Source of the DNA: Saprospiraceae bacterium
GTDB lineage: Bacteria; Bacteroidota; Bacteroidia; Chitinophagales; Saprospiraceae
Length of the DNA: 64,000 nt
NCBI GenBank assembly: GCA_016719615.1
Contig: JADJYQ010000007.1
Span: 1 to 64,000 of the forward strand
Direction of reading: 5' to 3'
The first letter of the stretch is position 1. Every line of letters begins with the position of its first letter. Positions 1 through 9,521 of this stretch are shown piece after piece. The notes under the pieces are model-generated. The model was not told the origin of the DNA. It did no database searches and saw only the letters and a list, made by a program, of their open reading frames with translations. The position numbers and the translations under genes are program-made.

Positions 1-43
1 AGACCATACAATCCTCCGACCAAATCTCCTTCTTTCCATATTT
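1..43 (-). pseudogene. Fragment of duplicated aat gene, left of the IS21 insertion
   Basis: These bases are the same as the stretch beginning at 5099 inside the other aat copy, and read on the minus strand as its central part. The remaining 3' half of this copy lies outside the window. The fragment ends in the 7-bp direct repeat CATATTT (37-43), which recurs at 2616-2622 on the other side of the IS21-family element, so the two pieces were one gene before insertion. Confidence 0.8.
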
Positions 44-140
44 TGAATATTCCGGGCAATCTGAGCCACCCATTCCGGTCTAAACTGAGCCACTAATTCC
101 GGTTGAATGTGAGCCAGGGATTCCGGAGCAAAGTGAGCCA

Positions 141-914
141 CTAAATAAGTAGATAAAAGACCATAAGCCAAAAGTAATTATTGTTGATTAATTTTGACAT
201 TTTGCGTAAAGATTCACCGGTTAGTTCAATTCTATGAGCTTGATGTATTATACGATCAAGGATAGCATCGGCAATGGTATTTTCATTGTATATTGATGCC
301 ATGCAGCTACAGGAAGTTGAGAGACGATTATGGTGGAATATCTGTTATGTCTATCTTCCATTATTTGCAACAAAGCTAAACGAGCCTGAGTATCGAGGGG
401 AGTCAAACCCCAGTCATCTAAAATAACAAGATTTTTATTTTCAAGTCTATCAATGTCTTTGCGGAATGCACCATCCAATTTATCTGATTTAATTTTGCAA
501 ACAGTTTAGGTAATGAAAGATAAGCTTACGTTTGCCTTTAATACAAGCTTGATATCCGATAGCAGATGCAAGAAAACTTTTCCCGCAACCTGTAGCACCT
601 GGTAATGATAATATTTTCACCACGATCTATGAACGAGCAATCCGATATTGAAGAAATTATTTCTTTTGAGAGATTCCTTTGTGGTGTACAAATCACATCG
701 TTAAGATTAGCTTGATACCTAAACTTTGCATTCTTTACAGAAGTTTGAGTTTTGCGATGATTACGGTGCAAAAATTCAGCTTCTACCAATTGGCCAATTA
801 AATGGATTCATCTGGTTTTTGGTGTGCTGGTAAATGAATAATGGCTTCGTATCGATCGGCCATTCCAGTTAACCGCAAGTTGCGCATGGAATCTAAAGTA
901 CTTTGTTGATTCAT
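141..914 (-). pseudogene. istB: IstB-like ATPase of the IS21 element, frameshifted
   Basis: IstB is the AAA+ helper ATPase that assists the IstA transposase in target choice. The start at 914 gives an N-terminus beginning MNQQSTLDSMRNLRL. Recognisable pieces follow in different frames: the N-terminal helical part (about 538-790), the strand before the P-loop, the Walker B region ILDDWGLTPLD (about 400-430) and the C-terminal ELTGESLRK segment ending at 141. About 258 codons are spanned, the normal IstB size, so it is full length but carries several indels. The start overlaps the istA stop as ATGA. It probably makes no active product unless the indels are sequencing errors. Confidence 0.8.
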
Positions 915-2468
915 ATAGATAATTTAAAAAGGTTACTTATAATACATTTGACCTCGGATATTTTCATGAAAAGATCCAATTGGGTTGGAGAAGCTTCGTC
1001 CCATTTGATATTTTGAAAATCCATTGAGAGAATTTGTTCCAATTTCCGGTATGATACATAATCAAATTGTAGACAGATTCCAGCAGCCTGATCTACCTTA
1101 TCGTTTCCGTTTTTGTTGCAAGATGGAGCACCCCTGACAGCTTTTAAAAGCTTGCTCAGGATGTTTGCTCTGCGCAAATAGTTGTTCCATAAAACGAATT
1201 GTATGTTCTCCTATCTTAGCCCCTTCCTGGACAAAAAAAATCTTTATTCCAGCGACGGTAATATTGGTGATTGGGATGCAAATGAGTTCCATTGGTAGTA
1301 TACTTGCTCCATGTTCTATTCCTTTGGTGTAGGGCTATTCGCTCATGTTTGAAAATATTTCCACGGTTGTGGCGGTATACCCAATATCAACTTTTTGACC
1401 AGTATAACTGTATGGTACAGAGTAATACTTGCGATCCTCGCTAAGCAATACATGACAATTGGGTTGAACCTTTGCTTGTTGATATTTTTTAAATTCAAAT
1501 TTTAGTTCAGGCAATGGTTTTAGTTGATTTTTTCTACTGAATCAAATTGTTGTTTGCGGCTAAATGGTTTTTGTTGATAAAGAATACTATTGTGCTTATC
1601 AAGCAATATACGAATGGCTTCATTCAAGTCTCGAAGGCTATGAAAACTTTTTGTCGTGGAGCGGAGCATAAATTCTGGTATATATAGGATATTAATGGCA
1701 GATTCAACTAAGGCTTTATCTTTTGGTTTGCGTGCGTGTAGGTAATACTGCGGCATCTAATGCTCCGCAAAATCTGCCATACTTTTATTCAACTCAGGAT
1801 CGTACTTGCTGGCACGGTTTACAGCAGGCTTTAGGTTGTCAGTAACGATCGCCTGTGGAACGCCCCCAAAATAATGTAGAGTTGATTCTAATGCGTATAA
1901 AAAATCAGGTGTGGTTTGACTTGGAATAGCGATTGCAAATGTGTATCCACTACAGGCAAAATACCAACAAATACTTCGACTGGAGTAGGTTCACCAGAAT
2001 CGGGATCCAATAAGTGCAATTTTTTACCTGCAAAATCAATCATGATTTTATCCCCGGCTTTATGATCAAACACATAACTGAGTTGCTGACTTTTTTCATA
2101 GCGTTTAAAATGTTCACAAAATTGGGAGTATTGAACACCTGAGGAAACTCCCTTTGTAATCTTCCCAGAGCAAAAGTTTGGTCACTCCAACTTTTGTTAA
2201 TCGTTTTTCATATCTGGGAACAAACGATATAATTCATCATGACTGGGTCTTGCTCAGCTGGAGGGTAGACAATAGAATATAACTCCTTGTCCGATAGTTT
2301 AAGTAATTGTTGATAACTCAAAGGATGCTTAGCGAATACCTCTTTGTATTTATCAATGGTATTCCTCGACATTCCGGTAAGCTGACTAATCTTACGATCA
2401 GATAAGGCTTCCAAAGTCAATTTTAATAGTTTTCTTAGCTTTTGCATAGATACAATTTGATTGGCCAT
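911..2468 (-). pseudogene. istA: IstA-like transposase of the IS21 element, frameshifted
   Basis: IstA is the DDE integrase-like transposase of IS21 elements. The N-terminus at 2468 begins MANQIVSMQKLRKLLKL and includes a helix-turn-helix-like segment (DRKISQLTGMSRNTIDKY). The core piece around 1890-2070 reads MIDFAGKKLHLLDP, matching the conserved first-Asp region of IstA proteins. Further in-frame pieces lie at 1520-1756 (KDKALVESAINILY) and 911-1177. The coding track spans about 519 codons, close to full length, but changes frame several times. The last codons overlap the istB start. Judged non-functional as sequenced. Confidence 0.82.
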
Positions 2469-2615
2469 CTTGAAGTAATTTTTACTTCAAAATAGGTCTC
2501 AAATCATACTGCCTTGAGTGGCTCACTTTGCTCCGGAATCCCTGGCTCACTTTACTCCGGAATCGGTGGCTCAATTTGCTCCGGAATCAGTGGCTCATTT
2601 TGGCCGGAATACTCA

Positions 2616-3021
2616 CATATTTCTAGGGAATGCGCCAAACCCTTTTCATGCAGATCTGAAAAAGCTTTAATGATATCGCCGTGGATCCAGCTTCCGTGTT
2701 CGCCATGCCGGGCCACCGTTTTGCATTGAAGCATCACATCCAAAAAATTGCAATCCACACTGTATAGAAAAATATTTTTCTTCATCAATAATTTCAAACT
2801 CTTCGCGATCTTCAGTTTCTTTGAAACAGCACCAGCCCTGAGGAATGGGAGCAAACCACATGATTTGCTGGCCTTTATTGTACCGAGGAAAAATTCCATT
2901 GAGATAAGCCACCAGCAATTGTTCAACTCCAGACCCTGCCTACCATGAGTAAGCCGTCGTAAATGCCATCTGCAAGGTCTGGGATTTCATAATGACTTTC
3001 GTTGAGTTTGTATTCCTGCAT
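2616..3021 (-). pseudogene. Duplicated aat copy, 5' part, interrupted by IS21 and frameshifted
   Basis: The minus strand is nearly identical to the start of the second aat copy (start codon at 5538). Similarity also covers the upstream leader, to about 3170 here and 5700 there, so a segment larger than the gene was duplicated. Start codon at 3021. This copy reads GIFPRYNKGQQIMWFAP in frame, close to the FPW...WFAP motif of Leu/Phe-tRNA-protein transferases, then loses frame. The gene is cut by the IS21-family element, with target duplication at 2616-2622 and 37-43. It is certainly non-functional. Confidence 0.88.
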
Positions 3022-3197
3022 GTTGATTGCAAAGATGGGATAAGAAATGGAATTTAGGCATGGAGGGGGGTAGGGGGGTCCGATAGTCTGGGAGCCTGGG
3101 AGGCATTTAAAACTTCGACCTTTGAAAATGTTGATTCTTGATCAATGAATATTGATTTATTTTCAACAAGCAATAGAAAAGAAAAGTATCATTATTA

Positions 3198-4212
3198 CTA
3201 ATTAACTAAAACCAATTTACCTTTGGCTTCCAGAATATTAATAGTATTTGAATCTGTCTTTGCAATAAATTGTGTAAATGGAAGCAAATAACCATTCAAT
3301 TTATTTCCCAATTTAATACAATCCAATACATAGGATTGCACAGTTTCCCATGAAGGATAATTTAATTCTACTCTTAAATCGTTGATTAAATCAATTTCGG
3401 ATTTCTGTTTAATAATTTTGTAATAATTATCATTGCAATAGAAGAATTGATTAACATGAAGGTTTTCGACAGTTAAGAGTTGAATTATTCCGTTTGTTAT
3501 TAATATTCAAAATAAGTTCCTATTAAGGGATTAATTTTGCCATTTTTATATTATCATAAACGATTTGCTTTATATCCAAATTCCCAATTTCTATGGAATG
3601 AAGTAGCAATATCTCTAATGCTGAAATTTTCATATCTCTTGAAATATCGATAATCTTACAGTATGATGGAAATCCATTTTTTATAATGGTATTATTTAGA
3701 ATAATAGAATTTATTGAGTCAATATTTTTTATTAAATCATTATAATAGTAAGCTGTTTTTTCGTTATTTAATCCAAAAGATCTGTAGAATTGATCTGTTT
3801 CATAAAGGTGCAAAAAAATACTATCTAATCCTGAATACATCAAGGATGAGTGATGTATTAATGGATTATCCATCGCTAGTTTAATTGTTGGTATATTAAG
3901 AAATTCAACAAAATATTTATTAGTTAAAAGACACTCTCTTTTGTTTTTTTTTAGTAAAATATTAATTAATTCAACTGATTTTGTTTCATTCTTTAAATTT
4001 AAATTTAATAATAGGGTATTCCAAATATCTGCTGAAGATGAACAAGAATCGATTTCATTATTTAGTATATTGGCAGCTTCGTTTAATTTGTCTTGTGAGA
4101 TTAAAATATATGAGGTAAAGATGTTCTTGAAATAATTAAGATTCTGTGAATAAACAATCAAAGCATTTAAATTGGCAATAATAATCAATAAAGTACTTAG
4201 ATTTACTTTCAT
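3198..4212 (-). pseudogene. Broken gene for a secreted protein of unknown function
   Basis: The product is not recognised. The first part (3523-4212, 229 codons) starts with a signal peptide (MKVNLSTLLIIIANLNALIVYSQ is the region, cleavage probably after YSQ) followed by a helical, Asn/Ile/Leu-rich protein. After the stop at 3523 the minus strand continues as protein-like sequence in another frame (about 3198-3500: PSWETVQSYVLDCIKLGNKLNG, ending GKLVLVN and stop) with no start codon of its own. I infer one gene of about 330 codons broken by one or two small indels near 3500-3525. It sits between the two aat copies in the decayed zone. The split is clear; that the parts belong together is inference. 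Confidence 0.5.
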
Positions 4213-4387
4213 TTTAAATGATTGAAAAATTCTATGGAACCCTAATAAATAAGACTAAAAGATTCCATAGAAAGGTAAAACAAAATTTTAATCATGGATT
4301 CCGAATATCATCTGTCTTAACACCCAATAAACTGGACAGAATTTTGAAAACAGTTTATTACTAGTGCATCATCCTTGTCCTGCTCAC

Positions 4388-4513
4388 CTGTTAAGCAAAG
4401 ATATGCCGTTTCGTTGAACTTGTCAAGGCTATACGGAGCGGACCCATCGCACGGGCTATTCATGTCCGGCCTTGACAAGTCCACCGTAGCCGGCTCAAAT
4501 TGTTGCTTAACAG
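4388..4513. repeat. 126-bp GC-rich palindromic element
   Basis: The ends are a perfect 11-bp inverted repeat, CTGTTAAGCAA (4388-4398) and its complement (4503-4513). An inner perfect 12-bp inverted repeat, ACTTGTCAAGGC and complement, flanks a GC-rich centre with further partial pairing (CGGAC/GTCCG). Base composition is clearly richer in G+C than the surroundings. Its right edge coincides with the stop that truncates the neighbouring signal-peptide ORF. No clear target duplication was found. It could be a MITE-like insertion or a recombination site; it does not fit the integron attC core orientation. Confidence 0.6.
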
Positions 4514-4785
4514 TTGCCCAGCACATAGCCCTGATTATCCATAAATTTCCTTGCCCAAAGCATCCACCTCTTATAATATTGACTGTAAGTATTCTTAGTA
4601 AAAGGAAGGTTAGCATAGTATAATTTATAGGCACGCTCTACTTCAAATACATTAGGAACTTCTTTGTGCATAAGTTGTATGTAATGTGGAGCTTGCTGGT
4701 CATCCTTCAAAGCATCGGGTCTGAGCTGTGCAGTTAAGTTGAAAGAGGCAAGTAGGAATATTAAAAAAACGAGGTAAGCTTTCAT
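4507..4785 (-). pseudogene. N-terminal stub of a secreted protein, truncated by the palindromic element
   Basis: The start is ATG at 4785 (MKAYLVFLIFLLASFNLTAQ, a clear signal peptide). The next part (APHYIQLMHKEVPNVFEVER...YYKRWMLWARKFM) resembles, from memory, the N-terminal region of large secreted Bacteroidota proteins exported by T9SS. The frame stops at 4507, inside the end repeat of the 126-bp palindromic element, and nothing on the far side continues the protein. I read it as the stub of a much larger gene. A real 92-residue secreted peptide cannot be excluded. Confidence 0.5.
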
Positions 4786-4815
4786 AATGCTATTCAATTG
4801 ATAATGTGCACAAAA

Positions 4816-5538
4816 TTAAGTGAATTGCATCAGATCATCTGAAGTAATAGGACGAGGGTCTTGTTTCCAGGATTGTCCGATAAGGGCATGCTTTTTATTC
4901 TGCTGCAACAGATTTTGGAACTCTTCAAGTTCCACGAGTTCAGCACCCATTGATTTCATATGTGGTGTATCCTGTTGACAATCGATAAACTTAAATTTCC
5001 GTCTGATGAGTTCGATACATAATGCTGTCAGAGCTATTTTGGAAGCATTACTTTCTTTAAAAAACATCGATTCCCCACAAAACATTTTTCCAAGCGCCAG
5101 ACCATACAATCCTCCGACCAAATCTCCTTCTTTCCATATTTCAAGGGAATGCGCCAAACCCTTTTCATGCAGATCTGAAAAAGCTTGAATAATATCGCCG
5201 TGTATCCAGCTTCCGTGTTCGCCATGCCGGGCCACCGTTTTGCATTGAAGCATCACATCCAAAAAATTGCAATCCACACTGTATAGAAAAATATTTTTCT
5301 TCATCAATAATTTCAAACTCTTCGCGATCTTCAGTTTCTTTGGAAACAGCACCAACAGGCACGGGAGCAAACCACATGATTTGCTGGCCTTCATTGTGCC
5401 AGGAAAAATTCCATTGAGATAAGCCACCAGCAATTGTTCAAACTCCAGACTCCCGCCTACCATGAGTAAGCCGTCGTAAATGCCATCTGCAAGGTCTGGG
5501 ATTTCATAATGACTTTCGTTGAGTTTGTATTCCTGCAT
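4816..5538 (-). CDS. aat: Leucyl/phenylalanyl-tRNA--protein transferase, with a locally shifted frame
   Basis: Aat transfers Leu or Phe from tRNA to the N-terminus of proteins starting with Lys or Arg, marking them for ClpS/ClpAP degradation. Start ATG at 5538 (MQEYKLNESHYEIPDL) fits the family length, 240 residues; a longer frame exists but is not conserved. Family segments seen: DGLLMVGG, AYLNGIFP, ARHGEHGSWI, AHSLEIW, VGGLYGLALGKMFCGESMF, FIDCQQDTPHMKSMGA. Between GIFP and LFPKKL the frame is shifted, giving GTMKASKSCGLLPC where the conserved W..QQIMWFAPxP motif is expected; another frame over the same bases reads HNEGQQIMWFAPVP. Two compensating indels are inferred, so activity is doubtful. 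A second, IS-interrupted copy lies at 1-3021. Confidence 0.85.
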   Translation of the reverse strand: MQEYKLNESHYEIPDLADGIYDGLLMVGGSLEFEQLLVAYLNGIFPGTMKASKSCGLLPCLLVLFPKKLKIAKSLKLLMKKNIFLYSVDCNFLDVMLQCKTVARHGEHGSWIHGDIIQAFSDLHEKGLAHSLEIWKEGDLVGGLYGLALGKMFCGESMFFKESNASKIALTALCIELIRRKFKFIDCQQDTPHMKSMGAELVELEEFQNLLQQNKKHALIGQSWKQDPRPITSDDLMQFT

Positions 5539-5691
5539 GTTGATTGCAAGATGGGATAAGAAAGTGAATTTAGGGATGTGGAGAAGTCGGAGAGTCTGAT
5601 AGTCTGTAAGTCTGGGAGGCTTGTAAAACTTCGACCTTTGAAAATGTTGATTCTTGTCCAATAATTATTGATTTATTTCCAACAAGCAAGC

Positions 5692-5775
5692 TTATATCTT
5701 AATTACTCTTAATGAATTGACGAAACCGTTTTTATTACTGAATTGTATAAAATAAAATCCTGAACCCAATTAGCC
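5692..5775 (-). pseudogene. Remnant of a T9SS C-terminal sorting domain
   Basis: On the minus strand this reads LGSGFYFIQFSNKNGFV followed by NSLRVIKI and a stop at 5692, the typical end of a type A T9SS sorting domain (G-x-Y-x-x-x-x followed by a basic tail). An in-frame stop lies just upstream, and other frames upstream only give weak protein-like sequence. It is the tail of a lost secreted-protein gene. Confidence 0.5.
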
Positions 5776-6447
5776 GTATGTATAATTGACTTACCATACT
5801 TGATTTTTGAATCATAAAAACATCCATGTTGACTAATTATTTTACAGATTACATATTCCTTCAAATTTTTATTAATTCTATAGTTATATAATCTTTTAAA
5901 AAGGAGAGGGATATAAAACTATTGCAAAACAATTTGAATTTATGTATTGACTCTTGGAAAGTTAGGTATTGAATTTGAAATGAAGATATGTTCTTCAAAT
6001 ATACACAAAGGAACTTCAGGAATTATCTGTGCTGATTAAACAATATGCTTGGAGACTTGAAGACGAATGGTGGAAATTAAATAATCAACAATATACTTAA
6101 ATACAGTAATAATCCAATAAATAAAATTGTCAAAATAAAATTAAAATAAAATAAGTTTTACTATTTGTAAAACCAAATTTTTTAGCAGTTTATTTTCGTC
6201 TACTAATTCACTTTTCAAGTATAAATAATAGTTTGATGCGACAATGATTATGATAAACATTACTAATTCAACACCAATATTCCTAAAATATTCAAAATTT
6301 TATATTTAACCACCCTTAAAAATAGTATAAAACTAAAATAACGAATAATACTATTTTAATAAACTTTTGCTCTATTTATATTCGTTAAAACTGACATATG
6401 TTTGTTTATTTATGCTACATACATTTCGAAAAGGTAAAATTTTATTG
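5776..6447. other. AT-rich stretch without a convincing gene
   Basis: No long reading frame is seen. Short protein-like pieces occur: minus strand about 5776-5870 (KEYVICKIISQHGCFYD), possibly part of the lost T9SS protein, and plus strand about 5985-6099 (ELQELSVLIKQYAWRLEDEWW), of unknown origin. I see no clear terminator or RNA gene. Confidence 0.4.
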
Positions 6448-7095
6448 TTAGTTATTTCCAGGCAGCAATCGGCATGATTTTTTCTCAGCTTCACGAATAC
6501 ACCTGTTAGCATTATCCACTCCGTTCATAGCTATCCCAACTGAAGCTCCCCAACCCCACTCTGCCACCCAAGCTGAGGCTACAGCAAAAATTGCATTCAT
6601 TAAACATTCTTTTAGGGCCTTTTTATAAGCAGGACAACAATCCTCTTCAGGTAGATCACCGTTTTCGTCCAATTCACCCATCAGAGCAATCAATTCAATT
6701 TTTTCACTGACTTAATTCTGCTATATCAGGTATCTGTTTTGTAATAATGTGCCAAGGGTATCGATTAGTGCTATGTTACCCATTATGGATGTAACATTTT
6801 CAAAACCATAAGAATTTAGCGTATTTTGAAGATCGGTTGACTCAATAATCGTATCAAAAAGGGTGGTATCGTTATGAAATATATCTCTGTTTCCATAAAA
6901 CAGAGAATCGCAAAAATTTAACATAGCTTGCTTTTGGGCTATAAAATCAGCATCCGTTAATATAGGATGATCTTGAACATCAATTCCAGAAACAGGAATG
7001 TCATTATCATCTGAACTGCCATCTTGTAACTCTTGTTTTGAACAAAAGTAAAAACAAGTAGAAACGAGTATCAAAAAGAACAAGAAAAATTTCAT
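6448..7095 (-). pseudogene. Lipoprotein gene interrupted by two in-frame stop codons
   Basis: ATG at 7095 opens a lipoprotein signal (MKFFLFFLILVSTCFYFC, lipobox Cys at 18) and a 124-residue frame ending in TAG at 6721. The same frame continues without any indel through CAG AAT to a second stop, TAA (6712-6714), and then VSEKIELIALMGELDENG... to the stop at 6448. The downstream part (DLPEEDCCPAYKKALKECL..., with a hydrophobic AEWGWGASVGIAM stretch) has only a TTG or an internal ATG (6681) as start and no clear ribosome site. I infer one ancestral lipoprotein of about 215 residues. Two separate genes are the alternative. Function unknown. Confidence 0.55.
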
Positions 7096-7282
7096 ATTCT
7101 TTTTTATTAATAAAAATTAAAAGTGTAGAAATTACAATTAAAATCTAATTTTCCAATATTTGAATGTGCTTTATAAAATGTCAATCTAACTAAAGTTAAT
7201 TTAAAAAACAGCGGCAAAATGTAATGTTAACAAATAATTAACACAATTATTTTTTTATATTGTAACACCCAGGATACACTGC

Positions 7283-8860
7283 TTAAATATTTGTAACAGT
7301 AATGTATCCGTCCCACGAAGTACACTTAGGCAACAATCTCAATGTTCTTCTTCGGGTTGACCTGCACCAATTCTGCGGAAGTAGTTCTGAGATACGATTT
7401 ATAGGATGATCCTTAATTCTGTGGAAGACATCGGTTAACCAATCATATGGGTTAATGTCATGGAGCTTGCAAGTAGCAAACAAGGAATAAACCATAGCTG
7501 ATCTATGGGCTGATTCCTCAGAACCTGCAAACAAATAATTCTTTCTACCCAGAGCCAAAGGACGGATAGCATTTTCTATAAGGTTATTATCAATTTCTAC
7601 TTCACTATGAACTGTATATGCCAGTAGCTTATCCCATCGTTTGATTGCATATACAAAGGCTTTTCCAATTGCACTGGCTGGAAGTATAGATTCTACATTT
7701 TTATCAAGAAATTCTTTAATAGTATTCAAAACCGGAATGGCATTTTCCTGTCGCCATTTTTGTCGTTCTTCTTTGGATAGTTTTTGTTCTTTGGCAGATT
7801 CCTCAATTTTATAAAGAATTTGAATTTGCCTTAACACGTAATCTGCGCGCTGTTTGTCATTATCAAGTGCTTGTTCAAAATATCTTCTGGCATGTGCCCA
7901 GCAACTGAACATATTAAAATCCGGATTTTTATCACAGGATTCATAAACGCTATAACCGTCTGTTTGTAACTTACCTTTAAATCCCTGGATATGATTATTA
8001 AAATATTCAGCTGACCTTCCTTTTTGATAAGTAAATAGGACTAAATTATTTTGTGGATCTCTGCTGACCCACATATATCCTAAATGACATTTTCCTTTTA
8101 CTTCATCTGATTGCACTTTGATTGGGCTTTCATCCGTTTGTAAATAATTAGCGGATAGAACTTTTTGATGAGCACCAAAAATGGGCTCCAATGCATTGAC
8201 ATATTGACTGCCCCAGCCTCCAAAAGTCGATCGAGGGATATCCACTTGATGCATTCTTTTGAGTTGTTGGAGGAATCTATAATATGGGTTATGATCCAAA
8301 TACTTTCCAATAATAGCATAAGTCATAAAATCTGGACCAGCTATGCATTTATCAACTACTCTCGAAGGCATCGGAGCAATGATTATTTTTTCTGACTTTG
8401 GGTCTTTGTATTTAGGTCTTTCGTAGCGATTGACATAGATGACTCCTGGAATGTACTCCAATTCTTCAGTGACATTTTTGCCAATACATTTCATATCATC
8501 CGTTTTCCCCTCTGGCTCCAGTACAATGACTTCTCGCCTTAAGTGATCTGGCAGTTCTTTCCTTCCTCCGCGTTTGTGTACTGCCTTTTCTCTGGTGTGG
8601 GTTATTCTTTCAGTTAAATTTTCTAATGGTTGCTCCTCCTCGTTCACTTGTGTAAATAATGTATTCGGTGGGAGAGGTGGTTCGTTGCTTATGAATCGCT
8701 CCGATTTTGCTCCAAATATGAATCGTTTTAATTGCGCTAATTCTTGGCGTAAGTATTCGTTTTCCTTCTTGTATTCTGCAATTTGCGTAAGCAAATATTC
8801 ATTTGTAATTTCTTTATTTGAATCTTGTATCACAACAACAAGATCGCAATTTATTTTCAA
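7283..8860 (-). CDS. tnpC: IS66-family transposase (TnpC)
   Basis: This is the DDE transposase of an IS66 element. The N-terminal coiled coil (YLLTQIAEYKKENEYLRQEL) and FIFGAKSERF are followed by a zinc-finger-like/IS66 central domain, catalytic-region motifs LQTDESPIKV and LQTDGYSVY, and the C-terminal NNLIENAIRPLALGRKNYLF (catalytic Glu) with HDINPYDWL. It overlaps orf2 by 4 bases (ATGA). At the C-terminus the family ending appears in another frame: after LLPQNW the alternative frame reads VQVNPKKNIEIVA and stops at 7326. A one-base loss near 7370 makes the present frame run across the element's end to 7283. Probably inactive or weakened, but otherwise full length (525 residues). Confidence 0.9.
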   Translation of the reverse strand: MKINCDLVVVIQDSNKEITNEYLLTQIAEYKKENEYLRQELAQLKRFIFGAKSERFISNEPPLPPNTLFTQVNEEEQPLENLTERITHTREKAVHKRGGRKELPDHLRREVIVLEPEGKTDDMKCIGKNVTEELEYIPGVIYVNRYERPKYKDPKSEKIIIAPMPSRVVDKCIAGPDFMTYAIIGKYLDHNPYYRFLQQLKRMHQVDIPRSTFGGWGSQYVNALEPIFGAHQKVLSANYLQTDESPIKVQSDEVKGKCHLGYMWVSRDPQNNLVLFTYQKGRSAEYFNNHIQGFKGKLQTDGYSVYESCDKNPDFNMFSCWAHARRYFEQALDNDKQRADYVLRQIQILYKIEESAKEQKLSKEERQKWRQENAIPVLNTIKEFLDKNVESILPASAIGKAFVYAIKRWDKLLAYTVHSEVEIDNNLIENAIRPLALGRKNYLFAGSEESAHRSAMVYSLFATCKLHDINPYDWLTDVFHRIKDHPINRISELLPQNWCRSTRRRTLRLLPKCTSWDGYITVTNI

Positions 8861-9237
8861 TTTACATAATTATTTTTCAAATATTTTTCACCAATTATAT
8901 GTCTCTTTCTATAACGAATACTGTTCAATTTAATGCCCTGCATGATACACATTAATTGCGTCCAACTGATGTTCAATTTTATATGATTAGTTTGCGATTC
9001 CATAATTTCAAAGGTACCTCTATCTAAACGCTTGCTCAATAATACTAATCCTCCGGTATCGTAAACCATCATCCGTATTTGATTACGCCGTTTATTAGTA
9101 AATAGATATACGTCACCGCTCAATGGATTACTTTGCATGATTGATTTAATAATTCCAAACAGTCCGTCATAACTTTTGCGGAAATCTGTAATACCGGTAT
9201 ATAGAAAATACCGGTGTCCGCTAGTAAACGGAATCAA
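8857..9237 (-). CDS. tnpB: IS66 Orf2 (TnpB) accessory protein
   Basis: This is the small protein of IS66 elements required for efficient transposition, of unknown mechanism. The sequence has the family core: YTGITDFRKSYDGL, NPLSGDVYLFTNKRRNQIR, and DTGGLVLLSKRLDRGTFE. Its 126 residues match the family size. The start overlaps the orf1 stop and its own stop overlaps the tnpC start, so the three genes look translationally coupled. The C-terminus (IRYRKRHIIGEKYLKNNY) is basic. No defect seen. Confidence 0.9.
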   Translation of the reverse strand: MIPFTSGHRYFLYTGITDFRKSYDGLFGIIKSIMQSNPLSGDVYLFTNKRRNQIRMMVYDTGGLVLLSKRLDRGTFEIMESQTNHIKLNISWTQLMCIMQGIKLNSIRYRKRHIIGEKYLKNNYVN

Positions 9238-9521
9238 CTTTTGGAATTGATCAGTTTCAATAATGTTTCTGAACCGGGATTCGCCTGAAAGTTGATCGTC
9301 ACTCCATTAGGATATACCAATCGAATTGTTGAATTTGGTGGTTGGATAGATCCAATTTGAATAAATTCATTTTTTGATTTTGATGGTTCCTTTAAACAGT
9401 ACTTCTTTCTCCAATATTGAAATTGATGTATTGGGAACCCCTTTGTTGCCATAAAACTTTTAAGCGACATTCCGCTAGTTTCCAATTCAATTTTCAGCAG
9501 TTCAAATTCTTGCTTTGTCAT
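9234..9521 (-). CDS. tnpA: IS66 Orf1 (TnpA) accessory protein
   Basis: First gene of the IS66 operon, 95 residues. The N-terminal half resembles a small helix-turn-helix domain (MTKQEFELLKIELETSGMSL region, then FMATKGFPIHQFQYWRKKY), as in IS66 Orf1 proteins. The C-terminal half ends with IRLVYPNGVTINF, a typical Orf1 motif. The start ATG at 9521 lies at the edge of a 72-bp block that is repeated imperfectly just upstream. The stop overlaps the start of orf2. Confidence 0.85.
   Translation of the reverse strand: MTKQEFELLKIELETSGMSLKSFMATKGFPIHQFQYWRKKYCLKEPSKSKNEFIQIGSIQPPNSTIRLVYPNGVTINFQANPGSETLLKLINSKS

Larger units (their letters stand above)
44..2615 (-). mobile_element. IS21-family insertion sequence, complete ends, decayed genes
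   Basis: The element is 2572 bp. Both ends begin TGA(A/G)TATTCCGG and continue with about four spaced copies of a TGAGCCAC / ATTCCGG motif (about 44-145 on the left, 2515-2615 on the right, inverted). Such multiple end repeats are typical of IS21-family transposase binding sites. The element is flanked by the direct repeat CATATTT (37-43 and 2616-2622), a target duplication within the 4-8 bp range of the family. Inside, istA and istB lie in the usual order on the minus strand with an ATGA overlap, but both are frameshifted. The insertion interrupts a duplicate of aat. Confidence 0.9.

Noticed and set aside
4388..4513. Integron attC site
   Set aside because: The outer repeats have GTTAAGC first and GCTTAAC last, the reverse of the attC core-site order, and no integron integrase is visible.
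4317..4634. 105-residue ORF with VDLSRPDMNSPCDGSAP
   Set aside because: It runs through the palindromic element and overlaps the signal-peptide stub in another frame; it is best explained by the GC-rich insertion.
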